A stretch of 64,000 nucleotides of DNA, taken from Bacillus albus. GTDB taxonomy: Bacteria; Bacillota; Bacilli; Bacillales; Bacillaceae_G. Numbering within the stretch: the stretch's first letter is position 1; each line of letters opens with the position of its first letter. The notes under the pieces were generated by a model. That model ran no database searches and had not been told where the DNA came from. It saw only the letters and a list, made by a program, of their open reading frames with translations. The position numbers and the translations under genes were made by a program. The stretch covers positions 62,001-126,000 of the forward strand of contig NZ_MAOE01000111.1 in assembly GCF_001884185.1 (NCBI RefSeq). The letters run 5' to 3'. Of the stretch, positions 1 through 9,347 are shown piece after piece.

Positions 1-49
1 TCCTCCTCTTTCTTTTACTGTACCATCTCACTTTTTAAATGAAAAGTAG

Positions 50-215
50 ACAACGAAAAAAAACCCTGCAAAGCAGGGCCCTTCTTATACTAGCATGTAC
101 TAGTAAGAAGGCAAAGGGAGAGGAGAAACCGGAGGAAGAACTTATGGGGAAACGTAAGTCTTCTCCGCGGTTGGCAACAACATCGAAGGTGATGTTGTTA
201 TAATTATTTATGTCC
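50..215 (-). ncRNA. Candidate structured minus-strand RNA ending in an intrinsic terminator
   Basis: Read on the minus strand, this stretch contains four successive inverted repeats: AACAACATC/GATGTTGTT (about 200-177), a longer imperfect GAAGACTTA/TAAGTTCTTC stem (about 166-133), a CTTCTTA/TAAGAAG-type stem with ACTAG arms (about 110-81), and a GC-rich CCCTGC/GCAGGG hairpin followed directly by eight or more T residues (about 79-55). The last is a textbook Rho-independent terminator for leftward transcription. The only minus-strand reading frame here runs into the terminator and has no recognisable domain, so a non-coding transcript is the simpler reading. I do not recognise an RNA family. 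The promoter was not located. Confidence 0.35.
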
Positions 216-303
216 AATCTAAATGAAGATATACATCATGAAATTAAATTTTATGTGGGGCTTTTTATTTTTCTTTTTTTTATTTTATGATAGGATAAAA
301 AAG

Positions 304-393
304 ATAAAGTGAAACTTTAATCAGTGAGGGCATTTCCCACTGATTATTAGCCCGCACCAATCGGGCTTTTACTGCCCGTTAACGCGGGGTAAA
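304..393 (-). mobile_element. Shortened bcr1-type repeat (internal deletion)
   Basis: It begins with ATAAAGTGAAACTTTAATCA and ends with a GCGGGGTAAA variant of the GCGGGATAAA end seen in the complete copy at 56,773-56,930, in the same orientation. The outer and middle parts (ACCAATCGGGCTTTTACTGCCC) align, but the large central hairpin arm is missing, giving about 90 bp instead of about 156. The right terminal pentamer has drifted. bcr1 is a short non-coding repeat described from B. cereus group chromosomes. The 394-582 interval up to rsmD shows nothing further apart from a weak TATAAT at 542-547. Confidence 0.75.
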
Positions 394-582
394 GTGAAAC
401 GAATAGTTCGTGTTAGCGAATGGTGAGATGAATACATAAAAATGCAGAGCAGTTATTTTAAACTAAGTTCTTCTAGTGTTCGTTGAAAGATGGATGGAAT
501 CGTATAGTTTGGTAGCGGTTACCGAATGGAGAAGGGTTTTCTATAATTGCTCGATAGATTGAAATAAAGGTAGTGACAACAG

Positions 583-2858
<2,276 letters not shown>

Positions 2859-2971
2859 GTAAGTAAATCCCCCTTTGTCCCAAAAAACGTTCATTTCAGT
2901 ATACGTGGATACGTAGTGAATTTAGACCATAAGTATGAAAAAGGAATGAAAAAAATTAAAGGGTGAGAAAA

Positions 2972-3763
2972 ATGAAAGAACCGAAAATTGGTTTAGCACT
3001 TGGATCTGGGGGTGCAAAAGGGTTTGCTCATATTGGTGTTATAAAAGTTTTAAGGGAAAATGGTATACCGATTCATATGATTGCAGGAAGTAGTATGGGG
3101 GCTTTAGTAGGCACATTTTATGCAGCTAGCTCTAACGTTGAAAGGCTATATAAACTGGCAAATGTTTTTAAAAGGAAATATTATTTAGATTTTACGGTTC
3201 CGAAAATGGGATTTATTGCTGGAAAACGTGTCAAAGATATGATTAAAATGTTTACATATAATAAAAATTTAGAAGAGTTAGATATTCCGACGGCTGTTGT
3301 GGCTACTGACATCTTGAAGGGGGAAAAAGTAGTTTTTACAAGTGGTCCCGTTGCAGAGGCGGTGAGAGCTAGCATATCTGTACCTGGAGTGTTTGTACCA
3401 GAGAAAATAGATGGGAGATTATTGGTGGATGGTGGAGTGATTGATCGTATTCCAGTATCGGTTGTGAAAGAGTTAGGTGCCGATATTGTCATTGCTGTTG
3501 ATGTATCCCCGATTAAAGTAAATGGTGAGGTTACGTCTATTTATGATGTGATTATGCAGAGTATTGAAATTATGCAACATGAGCTTGTAATGAACAGGCA
3601 AATTGCATCGGATTTAATGATGCGACCAGCTGTAGAACAATTTAGTTCCCGTGCTTTTACAAACATTGAAGACATTATTCGAGTTGGAGAAGTAGAAGCA
3701 GAAAAGCATGTTCCAAATATTCATTTATTAATTGAGCAGTGGAAGGAGAAACATAATGTTTAA
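2972..3763 (+). CDS. ylbK: Patatin-like phospholipase family protein YlbK
   Basis: RssA/YlbK-type patatin-like hydrolase, probably acting on lipid acyl esters; the physiological substrate is unknown. The sequence shows the oxyanion-hole loop GSGGAKG (residues 11-17), the nucleophile elbow GSSMG with Ser41, and the Asp of the Ser-Asp dyad in VDGG near residue 152. The ATG is chosen over an upstream GTG (2963) because AAAGGGTGAG is correctly spaced only for the ATG. It overlaps ddcP by 8 bp, so the two are likely co-translated. Confidence 0.92.
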   Translation: MKEPKIGLALGSGGAKGFAHIGVIKVLRENGIPIHMIAGSSMGALVGTFYAASSNVERLYKLANVFKRKYYLDFTVPKMGFIAGKRVKDMIKMFTYNKNLEELDIPTAVVATDILKGEKVVFTSGPVAEAVRASISVPGVFVPEKIDGRLLVDGGVIDRIPVSVVKELGADIVIAVDVSPIKVNGEVTSIYDVIMQSIEIMQHELVMNRQIASDLMMRPAVEQFSSRAFTNIEDIIRVGEVEAEKHVPNIHLLIEQWKEKHNV

Positions 3764-4781
3764 GCGTTTTCGGTTTATATATGCAATTTTAATTGGGGTT
3801 ATATTGGCGATGTTACTTGTTTACGTGCGTTTACCGTATTATATAACAAAACCAGGAATGGCTGCCAAGTTAGAGCCTTACGTTCAAGTTGAAGGGGGAA
3901 CGAAAGAATCTGGTGACTTTATGCTTGTTACTGTTTCGATGGGGCCAGCAAATGTGGTGAATTTAATAGCGGCGCAGTTTAATAAATATACACATATTTC
4001 AAAAGCGGAAGAAATATTGCAAAAAGGTGAAAGTGATGAAGAATATCAATTTCGCCAAAATTATGCGATGAAAGATTCGCAAAATGCAGCGATCTATAAT
4101 GCTTACAAACGTGCAAATCGTACGGTTTCATTTGAAAATAAAGGTGTATTGGTTGCAGGCGTAGCGAAAGGGATGCCGTCAGAAGGTAAGCTTAAACTTG
4201 GCGATGTTATTATAGCTGTCGACGGAAAAACATTTGAAAAGACGGAGCAATTTATTGAATACATGACAGGGAAAAAAGAAGGAGATACAGTAAGTATTGA
4301 GTACAAGAGGAATGGAAAACAGTTAAAAGAAAACTTAAATGTAAAGACCATTCCGAATGGAAATGGGCGTGTTGGTATAGGTGTTTCTATCGTTACGGAA
4401 AGAGAATTAGTGGTAGATCCGAAAGTGAAAATTGATTCTCATGAAATAGGCGGACCATCAGCAGGTCTAATGTTTACATTAGAAATATATAATCAACTGG
4501 TGGAAGAGGATTTAACAAGGGGTCATGAAATAGCTGGAACAGGTACGATTAATGAAAAGGGAGAAATTGGCCCGATTGGCGGTATTCAGCAAAAAGTGGT
4601 CGCTGCAAGTGATGCTGGTGCTGAAGTGTTCTTTGCACCAAATGAAAAAGGTGCTGAGAAATCGAATTATAAAGATGCACTTGAGGCTGCTAAAGATATT
4701 AAAACAAAAATGAAAGTTGTGCCAGTTGATACGCTGGAAGATGCATTAATGTATTTGGAAAAAATGGGCGAGAAAAAATAA
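3756..4781 (+). CDS. ddcP: PDZ-containing Lon-type serine protease (YlbL/DdcP)
   Basis: Membrane-anchored protease with an N-terminal transmembrane helix (about residues 8-24), a PDZ domain (about 115-190) and a C-terminal Lon-like Ser/Lys catalytic domain. Catalytic Ser235 is in GGPSAG and the dyad lysine is Lys280 in GIQQKVVAA, by hand count. In B. subtilis YlbL/DdcP degrades the division inhibitor YneA, allowing recovery from the DNA-damage checkpoint. The ATG follows GGAAGGAGAAACATA. The product has 341 residues, the same as B. subtilis. It overlaps ylbK and ends at a terminator shared with tmcAL. Confidence 0.93.
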   Translation: MFKRFRFIYAILIGVILAMLLVYVRLPYYITKPGMAAKLEPYVQVEGGTKESGDFMLVTVSMGPANVVNLIAAQFNKYTHISKAEEILQKGESDEEYQFRQNYAMKDSQNAAIYNAYKRANRTVSFENKGVLVAGVAKGMPSEGKLKLGDVIIAVDGKTFEKTEQFIEYMTGKKEGDTVSIEYKRNGKQLKENLNVKTIPNGNGRVGIGVSIVTERELVVDPKVKIDSHEIGGPSAGLMFTLEIYNQLVEEDLTRGHEIAGTGTINEKGEIGPIGGIQQKVVAASDAGAEVFFAPNEKGAEKSNYKDALEAAKDIKTKMKVVPVDTLEDALMYLEKMGEKK

Positions 4782-4808
4782 ACCTCTCTGAAAAAGAGAG
4801 GTTTTTTT
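4781..4808. terminator. Bidirectional terminator between ddcP and tmcAL
   Basis: CCTCTCT/AGAGAGG arms with a GAAAA-type loop, A residues on the left and seven T residues on the right, usable in both directions. The tmcAL stop codon overlaps the T run. Confidence 0.9.
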
Positions 4809-6048
4809 ATAGAAATTTTGAGGTTGTTTCATCATAACGAATTGGATGATGTGTTGCATCTTGTTTTAGTAGTTGTGTTCGTAAAGGTTCTTGCATGATG
4901 GAGTAATATACAGAATTGGCTTTTCGCTCTATATGTAAAGTAGGATGGTCAAATGTTTTTGTATGGGTAAGAATTGGAAGCTCTATTTTTTTCTTGTTTT
5001 TTGAAAGGTAAGTTTGTCCTTTTCGTGACATGCCTAGTAGACGGATGTACGGTGCATGCTGCTCTATATTTGCGTTATGTATTTCTTCTTTTGTTGTATT
5101 CGTTAAAATGTGTGTACAAGCTCTTTGTAATCTAGTCCACGTATAACGCTTCGTTTTTAATGCTTCCATGAATGAATGGAAGGAGGAACTGGTTTGTATT
5201 TTTGATAAAATACGATGCTCTAAACCTTCTTCAATTTCATATATATGTCGTAAGTCGTCTGGAGACATCGTCATAAGTTTGTATTTAAAAAATGAAAAGT
5301 ATTGTTCCCAATTATGTAATGTCCCGTAGTTTTGTTGGTAACTTGCTAAAAGAGAAGCAGTCGCTTTTGGGATAAAAGGCTCAATGTCTGTAAAGGAACT
5401 ATTTTCGCTAAAAAGTTGTTTGCGAATACTTGTTGCGCTTGCAATATGTTGGTCATTAAAAGTTTCATCATGATAATGAGATGCAAATCTTTTGATCGTT
5501 TGTGCTTGCATAGAACTATTTTGCGTCAAAATTGCTTTCATGTATTGGAAGCCTAAAATGTTATTGGGTTGTGACATGTCTATGTTTTTTTCAGAAGGTA
5601 AAATGTGTAGGAAAGCTTCAGATGTAGCTTTTGCGTAACTATTACCTGTGTTCATAAATTGCTTTACAAGACGATTATAAGTCTCTTCTTCATTTTTTTG
5701 CACAGAGATGGTGTTATAAAAACTTTCGATTTGTCCATCTTCACTACCGAAACAAATTTCAGAAGCGTGTAGTGCGCTTAAAATCGATATAGCGCCATTT
5801 GCAAAGGTTTCAGCCTTTTGTGTTGAAAAGGCATAAGGAAGCTCTACAACGAGGTCTACACCGCATGCTAAGGCCATTTTGGTGCGATACCATTTGGATA
5901 CGAGTGCTGGCTCACCACGTTGTAAAAAAGGGCCACTCATAACAGCTATTGTAATATCTGCGTGTGTTAACTTTTTTGTTTGTTGCACATGATAATCATG
6001 ACCGTTATGAAAAGGGTTATATTCAACGACAATACCACTGGCTTTTAT
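4807..6048 (-). CDS. tmcAL: tRNA(Met) cytidine acetate ligase, with an apparent AUA start
   Basis: TmcAL (YlbM) uses acetate and ATP to form N4-acetylcytidine at the wobble position of elongator tRNA(Met), which guards against misreading of AUA. The family starts [17 protein letters not shown]. Here that block, including the HNGH nucleotide-binding motif (residues 14-17), is encoded upstream of the first standard start (GTG at 5988). The in-frame codons back to a stop at 6121-6123 contain no ATG, GTG or TTG. An AAAGGAGAG SD lies 8 nt before an ATA codon at 6046-6048, which aligns exactly with the initiator Met of B. subtilis; the GTG has no SD. Full product is 413 residues against about 415 in B. 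subtilis. If translation really began at the GTG, the enzyme would lack its nucleotide-binding motif. Confidence 0.85.
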   Translation of the reverse strand: MKASGIVVEYNPFHNGHDYHVQQTKKLTHADITIAVMSGPFLQRGEPALVSKWYRTKMALACGVDLVVELPYAFSTQKAETFANGAISILSALHASEICFGSEDGQIESFYNTISVQKNEEETYNRLVKQFMNTGNSYAKATSEAFLHILPSEKNIDMSQPNNILGFQYMKAILTQNSSMQAQTIKRFASHYHDETFNDQHIASATSIRKQLFSENSSFTDIEPFIPKATASLLASYQQNYGTLHNWEQYFSFFKYKLMTMSPDDLRHIYEIEEGLEHRILSKIQTSSSFHSFMEALKTKRYTWTRLQRACTHILTNTTKEEIHNANIEQHAPYIRLLGMSRKGQTYLSKNKKKIELPILTHTKTFDHPTLHIERKANSVYYSIMQEPLRTQLLKQDATHHPIRYDETTSKFL

Positions 6049-6122
6049 GGTAATCTCTCCTTTCGATGTAGCATCTTTTTGAAAAACGTGATACTCTATA
6101 TAATATTTACTATGATGACTTC

Positions 6123-6151
6123 ATTATAGTGTAAAGAAAAAACATTGACAA
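6123..6151 (-). promoter_or_regulatory. SigmaA promoter for tmcAL
   Basis: Minus strand TTGTCA (6151-6146), 17-bp spacer, TATAAT (6128-6123). Transcription would start near 6116, leaving a leader of about 68 nt that contains the SD and ATA start. Its -35 overlaps that of the opposite promoter. Confidence 0.75.
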
Positions 6152-6173
6152 ATATAAAATGGCTAGCTATAAT
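6145..6173 (+). promoter_or_regulatory. Consensus SigmaA promoter for ylbN-rpmF
   Basis: Perfect TTGACA (6145-6150), 17-bp spacer, perfect TATAAT (6168-6173), just upstream of ylbN. Five bases of the -35 are shared with the divergent tmcAL promoter. Confidence 0.85.
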
Positions 6174-6201
6174 TTTGTTTGTTGCCTTGAGGTGATATGA
6201 T

Positions 6202-6702
6202 ATGAAATGGTCCATCCATCAATTGAATAAATTGAGAAATAAAGGATTGACATTGGATGAGATGGTAGATGTAAGTGAGCTAAAAGAGGTCGAGAAAGAT
6301 ATTCGTGAAATTAATCCTGTTCATGTAACAGGAAGAGTTGATTTTGGCTCCGGTAAGTTTACGTTCCATCTACATATAACTGGAAGCATGGTTTTACCAT
6401 GTTCTCGCTCTTTAGTAGATGTGACATTACCATTTGACATTAAAACAACTGAGGTGTTCCAAACTTCACAAGAAGAATTTGAAACTGAAGCTGAAATTCA
6501 TTGTTTAGAAGGAGAAGTACTTGACTTACTGCCCGTAATCAAGGAAAATATACTTTTGGAGATTCCAATGCAAATTTTCAGTGATGATGTTTCTGGTGGA
6601 GCACCGATGCAAGGTCAAGACTGGCAAGTGATTTCGGAAGAAAACAAAGAAAAGACTGTTGATCCAAGATTAGCAGGACTTGCAAAGTTTTTTGACAAAT
6701 AA
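6202..6702 (+). CDS. ylbN: YceD/DUF177 family protein (YlbN)
   Basis: 166-residue acidic cytosolic protein of the YceD family, whose members are encoded next to rpmF across bacteria and are linked to 23S rRNA accumulation or 50S assembly. A conserved Cys-containing segment [15 protein letters not shown] (about residues 65-79) matches the family core. The ATG follows TTGAGGTGATATG. Its close spacing to rpmF and the consensus promoter at 6145-6173 indicate a strongly expressed two-gene unit. Confidence 0.9.
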
Positions 6703-6764
6703 CTCGGAAGACTGGTTCAGGCCTTCATATGAAAATAACTATTTCTTTTAAGGAGGTGGGAAGA

Positions 6765-6938
6765 ATGGCTGTACCTTTTAGAAGAACTTCTAAAACAGTA
6801 AAAAGAAAGCGTCGTACGCATTTCAAATTATCAGTACCTGGTATGGTAGAGTGCCCAAGCTGTGGTGAAGCGAAATTAGCTCACCGTGTATGTAAAGCAT
6901 GCGGTACTTACAAAGGTAAAGAAGTAATCAGCAAGTAA
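6765..6938 (+). CDS. rpmF: 50S ribosomal protein L32
   Basis: 57-residue ribosomal protein starting [11 protein letters not shown], preceded by AAGGAGGTGGGAAGA. It has a basic N-terminal half and a zinc-ribbon CPSC...CKAC pair (about residues 30-46), so this is the Zn-binding form of L32. An upstream in-frame ATG (6729) would add residues encoded by the SD and is rejected. Confidence 0.97.
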
Positions 6939-6945
6939 TTGCGGG

Positions 6946-6984
6946 AAATAAACGTAGAAGATATCTTCTACGTTTATTTTTTTT
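6946..6984 (+). terminator. Terminator after rpmF
   Basis: A perfect 34-bp palindrome (6946-6979) centred on GATATC and followed by more T residues; the stem contains AACGTAGAAGAT and its complement. Confidence 0.92.
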
Positions 6985-7066
6985 GTCTTATTCTTCATTT
7001 GATGTATTCTATCTTTTCTAGTAACTGCATATGTTTAATAAAAAATGCATAGGGAGGACTAGAGAG

Positions 7067-7573
7067 ATGGCGACAACAAGACAAGATGCTTGGACTGATG
7101 ATGAAGATTTGCTTCTGGCAGAAGTAGTACTCCGGCATATTCGAGAAGGCGGAACGCAATTATCTGCCTTTAAAGAAGTGGGAAGACATTTATCACGTAC
7201 ACCAGCAGCATGTGGCTTTAGATGGAATTCTTACGTTAGAAAGCAATACAAAGAACGTATTGAAGAAGCGAAGCAACTGCGTAAAATGGAAAATTATGAA
7301 GTGAAAGAGACGAAGGTATTAGAGCCTACGTCAATTACATTGAATGATGTTATTGATTTCTTGCAAAATTATAAAGATGAAAACTCTTTAATGGTGTTGC
7401 AACAGCAAATTGAATCGTTACAAACAGAGAAAGAGAGTCTTTTGGAACGATTATCAGTATATGAGGAAGAATATAGAACATTGCTTGATTATATCGATCA
7501 AAAAAGAAGTGTAATGGTAGCGGAAAGAAATAGTGCTCGTTCGAATGGGAAATTAGAGGAGTTAAAGAAATAA
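7067..7573 (+). CDS. RsfA-family Myb/SANT-like transcription regulator (YlbO-like)
   Basis: 168-residue protein with an N-terminal Myb/SANT-like DNA-binding region ([20 protein letters not shown]... [16 protein letters not shown], about residues 7-60), followed by a charged linker and a C-terminal coiled coil rich in Glu, Leu and Gln (about 105-150). This architecture matches RsfA, a forespore regulator, and B. subtilis YlbO at this locus. The ATG follows AGGGAGGA at 9 nt; an in-frame ATG at 7031 has no such site. A prespore role is inferred from the family. Confidence 0.85.
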   Translation: MATTRQDAWTDDEDLLLAEVVLRHIREGGTQLSAFKEVGRHLSRTPAACGFRWNSYVRKQYKERIEEAKQLRKMENYEVKETKVLEPTSITLNDVIDFLQNYKDENSLMVLQQQIESLQTEKESLLERLSVYEEEYRTLLDYIDQKRSVMVAERNSARSNGKLEELKK

Positions 7574-7574
7574 A

Positions 7575-7602
7575 AAAACAGCTGCTATGTAGCTGTTTTT
7601 TT
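7575..7602 (+). terminator. Terminator after the rsfA-like gene
   Basis: AAAAACAGCT/AGCTGTTTTT arms with a short loop, A-tract on the left and T-tract on the right. It can serve both this gene and the convergent ylbP. Confidence 0.88.
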
Positions 7603-7607
7603 ATTTC

Positions 7608-8081
7608 TTATGCAGACTCTTCGTTTGTAACCGTATTCAAATTTGTTTCTGGGTTCCAAACGTAAAAATCACCATCAGGTACTGATACAGGCTGGAAATT
7701 TAATTTATCCCAAAAACCAGCTGAATGGATACGTGCGATCGTTTTAATTGGGAACTGCAACCCTTTCGCATAATTTACAAGCATTTCTCCGAATCCTTGT
7801 TTTTGGAAAGTTGGTAACACTTCAAGTTTATAGAGTTCTAGGTAAGTACCTGTAATTTCGAATGGTTCCCCGCCGTTCCTTTTCATGTATAGACTCATAC
7901 GCGCAATGAGTGATCCGCCGTAATAAATACCGTAAAATGGAGATTCACTATCGTTTTCAATAATGTTCGCTTGTAATTCTTCTAACATGGATAGTTCTTG
8001 AGCTCCGCAACCTTTAAATTTTTTAAACTCGTCTAATGTTTTATAATTGATGAGCAAGCGCTCAACTTTTGGGAATCCCAT
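7608..8081 (-). CDS. ylbP: GNAT family N-acetyltransferase YlbP
   Basis: 157-residue GNAT-fold protein. The acetyl-CoA-binding region is KLEVLPTFQKQGFGEMLVNYA (Q/RxxGxG/A loop, about residues 86-107), preceded by a beta-strand rich core (YGIYYGGSLIARMSLYM) and followed by the C-terminal FWDKLNFQPV typical of GNAT enzymes. The substrate is unknown. ATG is preceded by AAAAGGATGTG on the minus strand. It is monocistronic and convergent with the rsfA-like gene. Confidence 0.88.
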   Translation of the reverse strand: MGFPKVERLLINYKTLDEFKKFKGCGAQELSMLEELQANIIENDSESPFYGIYYGGSLIARMSLYMKRNGGEPFEITGTYLELYKLEVLPTFQKQGFGEMLVNYAKGLQFPIKTIARIHSAGFWDKLNFQPVSVPDGDFYVWNPETNLNTVTNEESA

Positions 8082-8251
8082 AACATCACATCCTTTTCTT
8101 GTCTCGTTGAATGCAGAAAAGTAAAAATATTTATAATAATATTATAACTCATTTTTTTATTTTTATGAAGATGATAGTATATTTCTTTTATTATTTTTTT
8201 GAGGATTTGCTAAACTAAGAGTAGGAGCATATTAATAAGTAGTATATACAT

Positions 8252-8326
8252 ATTGGAAGAAGAGGTGGCATTTGTTCCTCTTTAGTTAATTATGAGTCCT
8301 TACCAATCGGGTGATTGCGGGATAAA
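8252..8326 (-). repeat. Probable decayed bcr1-like remnant in the ylbP-panE gap
   Basis: The 3' part reads TTATGAGTCCTTACCAATCG then GCGGGATAAA, close to the 56,773-56,930 bcr1 copy (TTATCAGCCCTCACCAATCGG ... GCGGGATAAA) with the central arm lost. The left part (GTGGCATTTGTTC) aligns only loosely and no left ATAAA end is clear. The rest of 8,082-8,383 is AT-rich and shows no other feature. Confidence 0.45.
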
Positions 8327-8383
8327 AAGAGGAGGGGAAAAAGGGACTTGTGTATCGTGTTCATATGAGTTCCTTGTGTGATA

Positions 8384-9268
8384 ATGAAAATCGGAGTTGT
8401 GGGAGCAGGAGCTATCGGTCTATTATATGCATTTTATTTACAAAAAAGTAATCAAGATGTTACGTTGTTTACAAGGACAGCTAAGCAGGCTGACGAATTG
8501 AATATAACGGGTGTAACTTGTATTAGGGAGGGGAAACGCGAAACGGTATTCCCGCCGGTTTTACCAATAGAAAGTATGTTAGACCAGCAGCTAGACTATA
8601 TATTTATTGCTGTTAAACAATATCATATAACTGACATACTACCTTTTGTGCGAGGGAAATCCTCATTAATCTTTTTGCAAAACGGAATGTCACATCTTCA
8701 TGCTATGCAGAAAATAGAGAATGAAAATATTGCAGTTGGAATTGTAGAACATGGTGCAAAAAAAGAAGGAATACATACCGTTTATCATACTGGGATAGGT
8801 GTAACGAAGTTTGGAATTGTGCACGGCCGGTCTAAACATTTTGAAAAAATGTTTAACTGCTTTCCATTTCCGCATTTTCCGATTCAAGTAGAAGAGGATT
8901 GGAAGGATGTTATGCACAAAAAATTAGTGGTTAATGTATGTATCAATCCATTAACAGCATTGTTACAAGTCAAGAACGGAGATTTGATTACGAATCCATT
9001 TTTTTATCAGATGATGGAGCAAGTATTTTACGAAGTCGCTTTTCTTGTTAAAGAAGAGAAAGAAATGGTATGGGAATTGGTACGTCACGTATGTGAAAGA
9101 ACGTCTCATAATACATCATCTATGCTGGCAGATGTAAGAGCGAATAGACAAACGGAAATTGGTGCGATTGTTGGGTATGTATTAGAAGAAGCTAAAAAAC
9201 AGCGAAAATCCGTTCCGACACTTCAATTTTTATTTGATGCAATAAAAGGATTAGAAGTAAAAGTATAA
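8384..9268 (+). CDS. panE: 2-dehydropantoate 2-reductase family protein
   Basis: NADPH-dependent ketopantoate reductase family (ApbA/PanE), making pantoate for pantothenate and CoA synthesis. The protein begins MKIGVVGAGAIG with the Rossmann GxGAxG loop at residues 7-12 and has the family's C-terminal substrate domain with the conserved VVNVCINPLTALL helix and a SSMLADVRANRQTEIG block. The product has 294 residues. ATG 8384 is chosen for homology; a GTG six bases upstream (8378) is possible and no strong SD supports either. Cereus-group genomes carry paralogues, so the main pathway enzyme could be elsewhere. Confidence 0.85.
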   Translation: MKIGVVGAGAIGLLYAFYLQKSNQDVTLFTRTAKQADELNITGVTCIREGKRETVFPPVLPIESMLDQQLDYIFIAVKQYHITDILPFVRGKSSLIFLQNGMSHLHAMQKIENENIAVGIVEHGAKKEGIHTVYHTGIGVTKFGIVHGRSKHFEKMFNCFPFPHFPIQVEEDWKDVMHKKLVVNVCINPLTALLQVKNGDLITNPFFYQMMEQVFYEVAFLVKEEKEMVWELVRHVCERTSHNTSSMLADVRANRQTEIGAIVGYVLEEAKKQRKSVPTLQFLFDAIKGLEVKV

Positions 9269-9347
9269 GTGTAATTCTTTGCTTTTACGTGCAACATTGA
9301 CTACAATGTGGATTGGTGAGAGAACAGGATACGAAAGGAAGAATTAT

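Noticed and set aside
35-217. 60-codon minus-strand reading frame
   Set aside because: It has no recognisable domain, no SD, and runs through the terminator hairpin; the region is better explained as non-coding structured sequence.
5986-5988. GTG as the tmcAL start codon
   Set aside because: It lacks an SD and would remove the conserved [10 protein letters not shown] block that is encoded in frame upstream.
6052-6054. AUU as the tmcAL start codon
   Set aside because: It is only 2 nt from the SD core, whereas ATA at 6048 is at 8 nt and aligns with the family's initiator position.
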